Shown here: piece after piece, positions 34,076-42,069 of the stretch
How the letters are laid out: every line of letters begins with the position of its first letter
How positions within the stretch are numbered: position 1 is the first letter of the stretch
Assembly: GCF_900143285.1 (NCBI RefSeq)
Contig: NZ_FRDN01000010.1
Location: 1 to 64,000, forward strand
Length of the DNA: 64,000 bases
DNA from: Desulfitobacterium chlororespirans DSM 11544
Lineage (GTDB): Bacteria; Bacillota; Desulfitobacteriia; Desulfitobacteriales; Desulfitobacteriaceae
Direction of reading: 5' to 3'
Made by a program: the position numbers and the translations under genes
Notes under the pieces: generated by a model
Databases searched by the model: none
Seen by the model: the letters and a program-made list of their open reading frames with translations, nothing else
What the model was told of the DNA's origin: nothing

Positions 34076-34173
34076 CTAACTTTATCGAGGGAGACCTTCC
34101 CTCGATCATTATCTATCGTAGACTTCCCTGCGGTGAAGAACTCTAAGAGTATATAAGGTAGTAATGACTATAT

Positions 34174-34341
34174 TCATAGGTCACCTAACTGTCTCTTGAT
34201 CTCATCTAAGCTATGGATCTTACCGGCTTTTATGTCTTCCTTACCCTGAGCAATGGCAGCCTTATCTTCTTCTGTCAGCTCCTCGTCATCGTACAAAGGG
34301 TTTGTTAATGCTTCTTCGCGAAGTTTGTCCTCAGCCAGCAC
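34174..34341 (-). CDS. Small antitoxin-like protein (orphan)
   Basis: 55 residues, too short for routine calling. GTG at 34341 follows GGGGAGGGA. The product is acidic and helical, ending KEDIKAGKIHSLDEIKRQLGDL, a tail typical of antitoxins paired with RelE/ParE toxins. Its stop overlaps an ATG that opens only 22 codons, so the expected partner is missing or reduced to a stub. Assignment rests on the C-terminal pattern and context; a plain hypothetical protein is possible. Confidence 0.6.
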   Translation of the reverse strand: MLAEDKLREEALTNPLYDDEELTEEDKAAIAQGKEDIKAGKIHSLDEIKRQLGDL

Positions 34342-34441
34342 AAAGATCCCTCCCCAACAGTTAAAGTCCTAGGAATAGACACTATTATTAGGTTTCACAG
34401 GTACATAAGCTATTTGTCTAAACGTGATTTGGGTTTGACGC

Positions 34442-34654
34442 TCACAACTTGCCGCCCAGTCCTTTGCGACTTTGTATTCGGGCAGCAATTTCATCAATCG
34501 TTGCGCCTTCAAGCAGTTTCGTGCGTTCTTCGGTGTAGTTGCCGCTTCCGCTATCGAACTGCCTTAGGAAATTCACTGCTCCCGCCGTACCCAGGCCGTT
34601 TACCAAAAGACGAAAGCCCTCTTCCTGGATGGAGTTTAAATTACTGTTCATCAT
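34442..34654 (-). CDS. Antitoxin-like protein paired with a PIN-domain gene
   Basis: 70 residues (start ATG 34654 or 34651; GGAGGT upstream). The sequence EEGFRLLVNGLGTAGAVNFLRQFDSGSGNYTEER resembles small proteins encoded beside PIN-domain toxins. Its start overlaps the 3' end of a broken PIN gene, so the two were one translationally coupled toxin-antitoxin operon. With the toxin gutted, this is probably a surviving antitoxin. Confidence 0.6.
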   Translation of the reverse strand: MMNSNLNSIQEEGFRLLVNGLGTAGAVNFLRQFDSGSGNYTEERTKLLEGATIDEIAARIQSRKGLGGKL

Positions 34655-34848
34655 ATAGCACCTCCGTCAGCCATATCAAGGGATTTTTTACTTTCACATT
34701 TGCGTCTGAGCGGATCGCTGCGTTAATCAGCTTGCGATCAGTGGTGAGAAAAATATCAACGCCACCTGCCTCCGCGCTTGCCAAATGGAGCGCATCGTAG
34801 GCCTTGAAAGGGGCGGTTAAGGCAGCAGTTGTCCAAATAGATTTTCAT
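34641..34848 (-). pseudogene. PIN-domain toxin gene with internal deletion
   Basis: GGAGGA precedes an ATG at 34848 whose product starts MKIYLDNCCLNRPF, the N-terminus of a PIN ribonuclease (first acidic residue of the active site). The frame then jumps directly into KAYDALHLASAEAGGVDIFLTTDRKLI, the C-terminal acidic motif, one frame off. A normal PIN protein has about 80 more residues between. The 3' end overlaps the antitoxin start. Confidence 0.75.
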
Positions 34849-34992
34849 GGACACACATCCTCCTATGATTATTATACTCCAAGCGTCGTAAGAACTCAAT
34901 TGATGCTAATTATAGTATACCAGATATTCTCAAAAAAGTTAGATTTCTAACACCTCCTTGTTTTAGATGCTTTTCCATATAAGCTCCAGGCC

Positions 34993-35064
34993 TAGATATT
35001 AAGAATTTATTAACTTTTGGATTTCCCTGTTATTTCTACAAGGTATTTGGCCTTTTGTCACGAA
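34993..35064 (+). repeat. 72-base dispersed repeat, copy 2
   Basis: Identical to 36450-36521 at 69 of 72 positions, in the same orientation. The two copies flank the Fic gene. Confidence 0.85.
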
Positions 35065-35090
35065 ATGTTTGCCAATTGCTTATTACGGGT

Positions 35091-35185
35091 AAAATGAAAT
35101 AAGGATGTCGAAACCATGGCGTTATTTCATTTTGATTGATAAAGTGAAATAACTGTGCTATTTTGAAGACAGTAATTTCATTTTA
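35091..35185. promoter_or_regulatory. Array of four operator-like half-sites
   Basis: AAAATGAAATAA (35091) and its exact complement TTATTTCATTTT (35122-35133), then AAAGTGAAATAACT (35141) and AGTAATTTCATTTT (35171). Two inverted pairs with similar spacing ahead of the Fic start. The Fic protein has a C-terminal winged-helix domain, so autoregulation is plausible. Confidence 0.6.
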
Positions 35186-35198
35186 GGAGATGGGAAGC

Positions 35199-36341
35199 AT
35201 GAAAAACCGTGCTGGCGAATATAGAACAAATTTAACCGGTGAGCTTCAATATCGATCCTTTTTACCTTATCCATTGCCGCCAAGTCCGCCCATTGAGCTT
35301 GATGAAGAAACTATTAAGCTGCTTGCTAAGGCTAACCGCAGCATCGGTATTTTAGAAGGCATGTCAAGACAGATTCCTGATATTGATCTGTTTGTTTCTA
35401 TGTATGTACGCAAGGAAGCCTTGCTGTCTTCGCAAATTGAAGGTACTCAGGCGACACTGGATGATATACTTGACCCGAACATTGAGGAAAACACCAACCA
35501 GAATGTCGCCGATGTCATCAACTATATCAAGGCCTCGCAGTATGGCTCAGCACGGCTTGCTGAACTTCCATTATGCAATCGCCTGCTTAAGGAAATTCAC
35601 GAGATACTCATGCAGGACGTACGAGATGGAGAAAAAAGCCCCGGTGAATTCAGGAGTAGCCAAAACTGGATTGGACCGGCAGGCAGCACCTTAAGGGATG
35701 CAAGGTACATTCCTCCCCATCCTGAAGACATGCTTGAGGCGATGTCTGACCTTGAAAAATTTATAAACAGCGAGGATGAGCTTGATCCATTAATTAAAAT
35801 AGCTTTGATTCACTATCAGTTTGAAACCATCCACCCATTTTTAGATGGTAACGGCAGAATAGGCCGGCTTCTCATTGCACTTTATCTGATTAACCAAAAC
35901 CTATTGCGTCATGAGACTTTATATATATCTTATTTTTTAAAGAGAAACAGAATTGAGTATTATGACCGATTGACAGAGGTTAGATCGAAAGGTAATTTTG
36001 AGCAATGGCTGAAATTCTTTCTTTTAGCGGCCTATGAGTCAGCTCAGGATGCAATTGATACCATTGAAAGGATAATCAAGCTGCATTATAAAAATGTTGA
36101 AGTTGTAAAAAACACTGGAAAAGCTTCAAAAACTATCATGAAGGTATTCAATTATCTTGAAAGCAGTCCGATTATCGACATAAAAAAAACCAGTCTAGCA
36201 TTGGAACTTTCTTTTAATACAGTGTCCAATGCTGTTAACAAGCTTGTTGAATTGGGAATACTAAAGCAAACCGAGAATGTCCGCAGAAGTCGGGTATTTG
36301 CTTATGAAGAGTATCTGGAGATACTGCGTAAAGATACCTAA
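35199..36341 (+). CDS. Fic-family protein with N-terminal inhibitory motif and C-terminal winged helix
   Basis: 380 residues from ATG at 35199, eight bases after AGGAG (an ATG at 35190 abuts that site). N-terminal Fic_N region with an SSQIEG motif (about 74-79) fitting the (S/T)xxxE(G/N) inhibitory helix of class II Fic proteins. The Fic core carries HPFLDGNGRIGR (about 216-227), the catalytic His and nucleotide-binding loop; a C-terminal winged-helix segment lies at about 310-375. Fic enzymes usually transfer AMP to protein hydroxyls. The gene is flanked by 72-base direct repeats and preceded by paired half-sites, marking it as accessory. Target unknown. Confidence 0.9.
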   Translation: MKNRAGEYRTNLTGELQYRSFLPYPLPPSPPIELDEETIKLLAKANRSIGILEGMSRQIPDIDLFVSMYVRKEALLSSQIEGTQATLDDILDPNIEENTNQNVADVINYIKASQYGSARLAELPLCNRLLKEIHEILMQDVRDGEKSPGEFRSSQNWIGPAGSTLRDARYIPPHPEDMLEAMSDLEKFINSEDELDPLIKIALIHYQFETIHPFLDGNGRIGRLLIALYLINQNLLRHETLYISYFLKRNRIEYYDRLTEVRSKGNFEQWLKFFLLAAYESAQDAIDTIERIIKLHYKNVEVVKNTGKASKTIMKVFNYLESSPIIDIKKTSLALELSFNTVSNAVNKLVELGILKQTENVRRSRVFAYEEYLEILRKDT

Positions 36342-36361
36342 AATGAAAAGAACAATTTATG

Positions 36362-36392
36362 AAAGCATCTGTTTATTCAGGTGCTTTTTTTC
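36362..36392 (+). terminator. Terminator of the Fic gene
   Basis: AAGCATCTG / CAGGTGCTT with a 6-base loop and a TTTTTT run. Confidence 0.85.
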
Positions 36393-36705
36393 AAGCCCAA
36401 TTATTTCACGGTTTTCGGGCTAGGGGCTATTTTCTAGAAAACCCTGGCGTAGATGTTAATAATTTATTAACTTTTGGATTTCCCTGTTATTTCTACAAGG
36501 TATTTGACCTTTTGTCACGAATTATTTTCAAGTATCCAAAAACATGTCAGATTTTGTGGTCTGCTGTAGTCTATGTTTAAAGACTTTGCCTATTAATCCT
36601 ATTAATTATTACGCTTAGAATGTTGATCAATAGGTGGGTAAGCCGGGTTCACAAGCTGATTTGAAGCTTAGTCGGGCCGGATGAGAAGTAGGGAAGGAGA
36701 GAACG
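36393..36705. promoter_or_regulatory. Leader region of the CWB2-GH18 gene
   Basis: About 310 bases with repeat copy 3 (36450-36521) and a foldable segment 36590-36690: CCTATT/AATAGG, CCGG/CCGG around AAGCT/AGCTT. No known riboswitch consensus was matched. Ribosome site AAGGAG follows. Confidence 0.45.
36450..36521 (+). repeat. 72-base dispersed repeat, copy 3
   Basis: Direct repeat of 34993-35064 (3 differences). It lies upstream of the CWB2-GH18 gene and could have supplied the original that was duplicated with the Fic segment. Confidence 0.85.
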
Positions 36706-38772
36706 ATGAAAAAGAGAATCAAAACAGCCGTTGTGACTCTGACGGCATTCACCCTTTTATTCACAAGTCCCATGTTTACTCCCACAATACCAGAGGAAGT
36801 TAAAGCGGAAACCTCCCTGACCCAGCCGTTGCGTCTTGCGGGGAATTCCCGTTATGATACAGCTATTCAAGTTTCCCAATCAGGCTGGAATTATGCCGAG
36901 GCGGTGGTTCTGGCCCGGGGGGATGATTTTCCTGACGCTCTGGCCGGTGTGGTGTTGGCCAAGAGCTCCTTGGTCAATGGCCCGCTTCTCCTGACCGAGA
37001 CCGCTCAGTTAAGCGAAGGTGTGCTGGAAGAAATCCAACGTCTGGGGGCCACTAAGGTCTATATCCTGGGCAGCCCGGGCGCCGTATCCGAGAAAGTCGA
37101 GAGCACCCTGGCCGATCAAGGCTTAACCGTAGAACGACTTGAGGGAACTAATCGTTATGGGACGGCCGGTGAAATCGCTAAAGCAGCCGTTCCTCAGTCC
37201 GAAAAAGTTTTCCTGGCTTCCGGCAGTGATTTTCCCGATGCCTTAAGCATCTCCTCTTACGCTGCCGCGCAGGGAATTCCGTTACTTTTAACAGAGAAGA
37301 AATCTGTTCCTGAGGTGACTCTGGAAACTCTGCAAGCCCTGGGCGTCTCCGAAGTGACTTTAATCGGCGGGGAGGGAGTCATCCTTCCTGAAGTGAAGGC
37401 GCAGCTGGAGGGTCTGGACTATACCGTGGATCGTCTGTCCGGCGCGGACCGCTATGGAACCAATCTGGAAATACTCAACAGCTTAAGCTTCAACACAGAG
37501 GCTGTCTATATCGCTACAGGGGCGAAATTCCCGGATGCCTTGGCAGGAGCGGCCCTGGCAGCACAGAACAATCACCCCATCGTCTTAGCCCCACCCAAGG
37601 CCTTCAGCGAAGAAGGCATGAGCTACCTGGGCAGCCGCCGTGACGAGGGAGCCTCCTTCACTCTGCTGGGTGGCTGGGGAGTGATCAGCTATGGCATGGA
37701 AAGCATTATTCGCACAGGGAATGTGAATCCAAAGATTTCCCTCCAATACTGGGACGGTTATGCCAGCTATGAGACCTATCTTCGTCAACTTTCCTTGATT
37801 CCCGGCAAGGCTACAGATTATGTGGACTATGTGTCCCCGAACTGGCGCGGTTCCATCGGTACGGACGGAAGCTTGAAGCTGGTATGGGACGAAGGCTCCA
37901 GCAATTATAAGCAACTGACCAATATGGCCCACGGGCTGGGTATGAAAGTTCTGCCTCTGATCAATGGCAGCGGGGCAACCCTGAATACCCTCTTGAAAAG
38001 CCCGGCTGCCCAGGAAAAGCTGATCGGCGAGATCGTGGTTCTGCTTAAGAATACCAATGCCGACGGAGTGGTCATCGATTTTGAGACTCCTTTGGATTAC
38101 GGGGATGCCAAGGATCCTTATGATGGGGTAAGAAACGATTTGACCACCTTTATGGAATCCCTCCACTCTGAGTTACAGTCTATGAATAAGCTGGTAGTCA
38201 TGGCGGTCATGCCCCGCATGTCTTCTTCTCAGTACTGGCTGGATGCCTATGATTATGAAGCTCTTTCTCATGCTGTGGATTATCTCCATGTCATGACCTA
38301 TGATCATCATTATCGGACTTCCGCTCCCGGACCCATCGCCCCTTATCCTTGGATTAAGCAGGTTCTGACCTATATCCAAGATCAAGGGGTAGACATGAGC
38401 AAGGTTCTGATGGGGATTCCTTATTACGGACGGGATTGGGTGGTTGACGGCAAAGATGCCAATGGCAATCCCACCTACAATTCTACAGCCTTCGGCTATT
38501 CCAAGGCTTTAGAGCTCGCCGACTCCTATGGCGCAACTATCACCTACTCCAAATACAATGATGCAGATCCTGTAGGGACACCGACCTTTAAGTATACCGA
38601 TGAGAAGGGTGTGGAGCACACCGTATTCTTCGATGATTATACCAGCTGGAATGCCAAGCTCTCCATCATCAATGAATTCGGACTGGCCGGAGTAGGCCCC
38701 TGGGCTATGGGCTGGGTGGATGAGAATACGGCTGAAGGCCTGTTTCCACTGCTCAATCAGCATCTGCGCTAG
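36706..38772 (+). CDS. CWB2-anchored glycoside hydrolase family 18 protein
   Basis: 688 residues with AAGGAG before the ATG. A signal peptide (1-34), three CWB2 repeats (about 42-340, RLAGNSRYDTA, RLEGTNRYGTA, RLSGADRYGTN), then a GH18 barrel (about 345-685) of the YaaH/spore-germination type. The catalytic strand reads DGVVIDFET: the acid Glu and preceding Asp are kept, while the first Asp of the second pair is replaced by Val, as in many YaaH-like members. Other barrel motifs are MTYDHH, GIPYYGRDW and MGWVDEN. Likely a wall-anchored N-acetylglucosaminidase on peptidoglycan or related glycan. Single gene followed by a strong terminator. Confidence 0.9.
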   Translation: MKKRIKTAVVTLTAFTLLFTSPMFTPTIPEEVKAETSLTQPLRLAGNSRYDTAIQVSQSGWNYAEAVVLARGDDFPDALAGVVLAKSSLVNGPLLLTETAQLSEGVLEEIQRLGATKVYILGSPGAVSEKVESTLADQGLTVERLEGTNRYGTAGEIAKAAVPQSEKVFLASGSDFPDALSISSYAAAQGIPLLLTEKKSVPEVTLETLQALGVSEVTLIGGEGVILPEVKAQLEGLDYTVDRLSGADRYGTNLEILNSLSFNTEAVYIATGAKFPDALAGAALAAQNNHPIVLAPPKAFSEEGMSYLGSRRDEGASFTLLGGWGVISYGMESIIRTGNVNPKISLQYWDGYASYETYLRQLSLIPGKATDYVDYVSPNWRGSIGTDGSLKLVWDEGSSNYKQLTNMAHGLGMKVLPLINGSGATLNTLLKSPAAQEKLIGEIVVLLKNTNADGVVIDFETPLDYGDAKDPYDGVRNDLTTFMESLHSELQSMNKLVVMAVMPRMSSSQYWLDAYDYEALSHAVDYLHVMTYDHHYRTSAPGPIAPYPWIKQVLTYIQDQGVDMSKVLMGIPYYGRDWVVDGKDANGNPTYNSTAFGYSKALELADSYGATITYSKYNDADPVGTPTFKYTDEKGVEHTVFFDDYTSWNAKLSIINEFGLAGVGPWAMGWVDENTAEGLFPLLNQHLR

Positions 38773-38793
38773 GAAGATAATCCAAATAGATAA

Positions 38794-38836
38794 GGGAGTG
38801 TCGTTGGCTGCTTCACAGCAGCTGGACACTCCCTTT
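38794..38836 (+). terminator. Terminator between CWB2-GH18 and relE
   Basis: GGGAGTGTC ... GACACTCCC with an inner GCTGC/GCAGC stem, then TTT. Between convergent genes, so probably used from both sides. Confidence 0.8.
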
Positions 38837-38839
38837 GTG

Positions 38840-39109
38840 CTATTGCTTTTTATAAACTTCTTTACGATGGCCTACAGCCACGATGAGTATAGTGATTTGA
38901 CGGTCATTTATTTCTGCAAGCAAACGATAGTCACCTATCCGATATCGCCACTTATGGTCCAAATTACCCTTAAGTGCCTTTCCTTGCTGGCGTGGATTTT
39001 CACACCCCTCCAAATGTTTGCGTATCCAGGCTAGAATAAGGAGGGCAATAGGTTTATCCAGCTTCTTAAGGTTCTTTTTCGCTTCTTCAGTAAAAGCAAC
39101 CTTGTACAT
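38840..39109 (-). CDS. relE: RelE/ParE-family toxin
   Basis: 89 residues, a typical size. MYKVAFTEEAKKNLKKLDKPI and the core WRYRIGDYRLLAEI followed by VGHRKEVY are the RelE/ParE hallmarks. RelE-type toxins cleave mRNA on the ribosome. The start overlaps the stop of the antitoxin gene, giving coupled translation. Family firm; ribosome-dependent cleavage versus gyrase inhibition cannot be told apart here. Confidence 0.88.
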   Translation of the reverse strand: MYKVAFTEEAKKNLKKLDKPIALLILAWIRKHLEGCENPRQQGKALKGNLDHKWRYRIGDYRLLAEINDRQITILIVAVGHRKEVYKKQ

Positions 39110-39333
39110 CAGCGAATACCCAATTCCTTTTCAACTTCATCTAGGGAATAGGTCACAGGATCTTTTAGGTATTCTGTCATTGCTTTTTCATACAGCTCAA
39201 GATCATATTCGTCTTCTATTTGTTCAAGGATTGCCTTTCTCATCACATCCGAGACGCTTTGATTTTTCATTTTTGCATATCCCTTGATAAGCTCTGCTTC
39301 AGCAGGACTAAGCCTAATCGAAATAGTCATCAT
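39109..39333 (-). CDS. relB: RelB-like ribbon-helix-helix antitoxin
   Basis: 74 residues from ATG 39333 (or 39330), chosen because AAGGAGGT lies five to eight bases upstream; longer readings cross the operator. N-terminal ribbon-helix-helix (MTISIRLSPAEAELIKGYAKMKNQSVSDVMRKAI) followed by a toxin-binding tail (SLDEVEKELGI). It pairs with the RelE toxin downstream and probably represses both genes through the palindrome at 39352. Confidence 0.85.
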   Translation of the reverse strand: MMTISIRLSPAEAELIKGYAKMKNQSVSDVMRKAILEQIEDEYDLELYEKAMTEYLKDPVTYSLDEVEKELGIR

Positions 39334-39351
39334 GCTGACCTCCTTTCTTCT

Positions 39352-39370
39352 TGTAATACATAGTATTACA
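39352..39370. promoter_or_regulatory. Palindromic operator of the relBE operon
   Basis: TGTAATACATAGTATTACA: 8-bp arms around a 3-base centre, 19 bases upstream of the antitoxin start. The GTATTACA arm could also provide the -10 region. Confidence 0.7.
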
Positions 39371-39496
39371 CTCATGAGTCATTTGTCAATGAACTAAAAA
39401 TCCTGGCTCACGCCTTGAAATATGCCCTTTTTCGTTGTACCCTTAAGTGTAGAATTTTTAACGTATTAGACATTATATGATGAAAGGAAGAATACT

Positions 39497-40609
39497 ATGT
39501 CTATTCCCCTGTTGGATTTGAAGGCTCAATATCTTTCTATTAAAGAGGAAATAGATCAGGCCGTCCTGGCGGTTCTGGATTCCAGCAAATTTATTTTCGG
39601 TCCCGAGATGAAGCGTTTTGAGGAAGAGATGGCCCTGTACTGCGGGACCAAGCATGCCATAGCTGTAGGCAACGGCACCGATGCTTTGGTGATTGCCTTA
39701 AAAGCCTGTGGCATAGCCCCTGGCGATGAAGTAATCACCAGCCCCTTCACCTTTTTTGCTTCTGCAGAAGCCATCGCTCAAGTGGGTGCTACGCCGGTGT
39801 TCGTAGATGTGGATCCCCGTACCTTGAATATGGATGCGGCTAAGCTGGAGGAAAAGATAACCCCACGAACCAAGGGAATTATCCCTGTCCATATCTTTGG
39901 CCAGATGGCGGATATGGATCCTATCCTAGCTTTGGCTCAAAAACATCAGTTAAAAGTGATCGAGGATGCGGCACAAGCCATAGGGGCAGAATATAAAGGA
40001 CATAAAGCCGGAGCTCTAGGGGATGCGGGAACCTTCAGCTTTTTCCCCACCAAGAATTTAGGAGGGTATGGTGACGGCGGGATGATCGTCACCAATGACG
40101 ATGCTTTAGCCGAGGATGCCCGCATGCTGCGTTTTCATGGCTGCAAGACCAAGTATTATCATGATGAGATCGGGTATAACAGCCGTCTTGATGAACTGCA
40201 GGCAGCTATCCTCCGGGTTAAGTTCCGTTACATCGATCAATGGAATCAGATCCGGGCTGAAAAGGCCGCTGTCTATCATCAACTGCTGGCTCCTTTGGCA
40301 GATGCTCATAAGGTCATCCTCCCCTTTACGGATGTGAATAATAAGCATGTTTTCCATCTTTATGTAGTGCGGACGACACAGCGGGAGAAGCTTATGGCTG
40401 CTTTAACAGATAGGGGCGTGGCCAATGCTGTCTATTATCCGGTGCCCCTGCATCTGCAGAAAGCCTTAGCCTATCTGGGCTACCAGGCCGGGGATTTCCC
40501 CATCGCCGAAGAAGCTTGTAAGCAAGCCCTGGCTGTTCCCTGTTATCCGGAATTAACTCAGCAACAGCAGGAGGAAATTGCGGTCATCCTGTTAAAGATG
40601 TTAGGCTGA
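39497..40609 (+). CDS. DegT/DnrJ/EryC1-family sugar aminotransferase
   Basis: 370 residues with AAAGGA before the ATG. PLP-dependent fold type I enzyme: GNGTDALVIAL (cofactor phosphate), EDAAQAIGAEY (Asp contacting the pyridine) and Lys186 in FSFFPTKNLGGYGDGG as Schiff-base lysine. It aminates keto-sugar nucleotides. Best fit is WbpE, which acts on UDP-3-keto-GlcNAcA, because WbpA-, WbpB- and WbpD-like genes lie at 49.6-53.3 kb; a PglE-like 4-amination is the alternative. First gene before the rightward polysaccharide operon, separated from it by 97 bases. Confidence 0.88.
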   Translation: MSIPLLDLKAQYLSIKEEIDQAVLAVLDSSKFIFGPEMKRFEEEMALYCGTKHAIAVGNGTDALVIALKACGIAPGDEVITSPFTFFASAEAIAQVGATPVFVDVDPRTLNMDAAKLEEKITPRTKGIIPVHIFGQMADMDPILALAQKHQLKVIEDAAQAIGAEYKGHKAGALGDAGTFSFFPTKNLGGYGDGGMIVTNDDALAEDARMLRFHGCKTKYYHDEIGYNSRLDELQAAILRVKFRYIDQWNQIRAEKAAVYHQLLAPLADAHKVILPFTDVNNKHVFHLYVVRTTQREKLMAALTDRGVANAVYYPVPLHLQKALAYLGYQAGDFPIAEEACKQALAVPCYPELTQQQQEEIAVILLKMLG

Positions 40610-40706
40610 GTTCATGATATTTTTTGTTTAGGGTAAATTAATAACTGGAATACGAGGTTTGTTGATTAGATAGATGCAAAATAAGTAAGCATTTGAGGAG
40701 GCCCCT

Positions 40707-42050
40707 ATGTTTTGGAATAATGGACTGACCCGACGCAATGAGAGTCGTTTGATTTTACTGGTACTGGTGATGCTATCAGCGATGCTTCTCCCCTCCTTTG
40801 AAGTTCACCCTTCTTTACCCAATATCCGGGTGGATGAGGTGCTTTTATTCGGAATCTTTGGCTTAAATTTCTTAGCCTTTATAGCCAGGGGGTTTCGTTT
40901 CTCACCTGATGTCCGGGAAGAGCTTCGGGCACAGCAGCCGGTACTCAAATGGGTTCTGATCCTTTGGGGGCTTCTTACCCTTTCCTATGCCATTTCCAAT
41001 TTTTATGGCGTGGTGATTCTGGGAGCCGGCTACTACGGCTTAAGAGACGTGATGGAACTGGTCACTTTCTTTAAACATTTTCTGGTGATCACCCTTGTTC
41101 TGTCCATTGACTTGCAAGAAGGCGAGTTCGGTTTCCTTAAGAACGTCTTCTTAGGAGCCTTAGGGTTTCTCATCCTCTTTGGCTGGGGACAGCATTTCAA
41201 TTTATTTAATATGAATACTTGGATCTCCCCTTTCTTCAACCCCCTGCACTGGGATACCCTGATTCTGGGTAACCCGGCCCGGGTTCTGGGGACTTTTGAC
41301 AATCCTAACGTCTTCGGTATCTTTACGGTGATTACCCTGTCTTATCTCACTGTTCGCTATTTCTTCGGGGAACATCAGGGCAGATTCCCCTGGCTGATCT
41401 TTGTTCTTATCGGCCTGGTCATCAAACTGGAGTTTCTTACGATTTCCCGCACGGCTCTCTTTGGCATTGCTTTGCTTTATATCATTCTGTGTGCATGGGC
41501 CTTTTTCTATCACCATCGCAGTAAAGAGGTCCTGATCAAAATAGGGGCCTTGTTCTTGCTGACTATCATCCTTTTTGCCACGGCTTCCGGGGATTTCTTC
41601 TACCGGCTTACCGAGGGGCTTAATTTCTCCAACAGCACTTCTTTCCAAGGGCATATGGATCGTTGGGGAGTCGCCGTGGGAAGCATCTCCCAATCGCCGA
41701 TTTTGGGCTGGGGTACCCAGAAGTATGTCATGACCACCCTGGTGGATAATGAATATGCCCTCTTCTCCAGACGCTATGGTTTTGTCGGGCTGGCGGTTTA
41801 TCTGAGTTTCTTCCTCCTGCCCTTTATCAAAGGGTTTATGCATCTGAGAAGACAAAGTCAGATGCTGGTGCACGGACGCTCTTACGATCTGCCTTCGCAA
41901 CTGATCGCGGCCTATGTGGCCGTCCTGCCCTCCATCTTTGTCTATAATTTTATGGCCGGTATATTCTACAATCTCCAACTTATGACTCTCTTTTCCATTA
42001 CCATCGGACTGGTCTACAATTCCCTGAAAAGACGACGCGGATTACTTTAA
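40707..42050 (+). CDS. O-antigen ligase/polymerase (Wzy)-like membrane protein 1
   Basis: 447 residues, about eleven hydrophobic segments, and a large loop between residues 285 and 350 with GHMDRWGVAVGSISQSPILGWG, the usual Wzy_C region (PF04932). Ribosome site GAGGAGG. Wzy polymerises lipid-linked repeat units outside the membrane; ligases with the same fold attach the polymer to an acceptor. A second protein of this family lies at 45815, so one may polymerise and the other ligate. First gene of a tightly spaced rightward operon to 49083. Confidence 0.82.
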   Translation: MFWNNGLTRRNESRLILLVLVMLSAMLLPSFEVHPSLPNIRVDEVLLFGIFGLNFLAFIARGFRFSPDVREELRAQQPVLKWVLILWGLLTLSYAISNFYGVVILGAGYYGLRDVMELVTFFKHFLVITLVLSIDLQEGEFGFLKNVFLGALGFLILFGWGQHFNLFNMNTWISPFFNPLHWDTLILGNPARVLGTFDNPNVFGIFTVITLSYLTVRYFFGEHQGRFPWLIFVLIGLVIKLEFLTISRTALFGIALLYIILCAWAFFYHHRSKEVLIKIGALFLLTIILFATASGDFFYRLTEGLNFSNSTSFQGHMDRWGVAVGSISQSPILGWGTQKYVMTTLVDNEYALFSRRYGFVGLAVYLSFFLLPFIKGFMHLRRQSQMLVHGRSYDLPSQLIAAYVAVLPSIFVYNFMAGIFYNLQLMTLFSITIGLVYNSLKRRRGLL

Positions 42051-42069
42051 AGAAGCCTGAGGTTCCATC

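Larger units (their letters stand above)
33790..34173. other. Gene-free stretch with repeats
   Basis: 384 bases holding copy 1 of the 72-base repeat (from 33963), copy 3 of the 36-base hairpin family (34040-34075) and a 9-bp hairpin (34084-34106). A 22-codon frame starting inside the stop of the antitoxin-like gene (ATGA overlap at 34174-34177) may be a toxin remnant. No other coding signal. Confidence 0.5.
34849..35198. promoter_or_regulatory. Promoter/operator region of the Fic gene with repeat copy 2
   Basis: 350 bases without a gene. Holds the 72-base repeat copy 2 (34993-35064) and, closer to the Fic gene, four half-sites of the operator-like element described separately. Confidence 0.55.

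Noticed and set aside
36359-36580. 73-codon frame after the Fic gene
   Set aside because: Runs through the terminator and the 72-base repeat; no ribosome site.
36590-36705. Riboswitch (c-di-AMP or TPP type) in the CWB2-GH18 leader
   Set aside because: The region can fold but none of the conserved core sequences of those families could be matched.
38829-38838. Another core-like GTGCTATT at 38837
   Set aside because: Only the spacer and two bases match, no inverted arms, and it lies in a terminator spacer with no surface-gene frame.
41202-41978. 258-codon minus-strand frame inside the first Wzy-like gene
   Set aside because: Antisense of a transmembrane-coding region; polar low-complexity product and no ribosome site.
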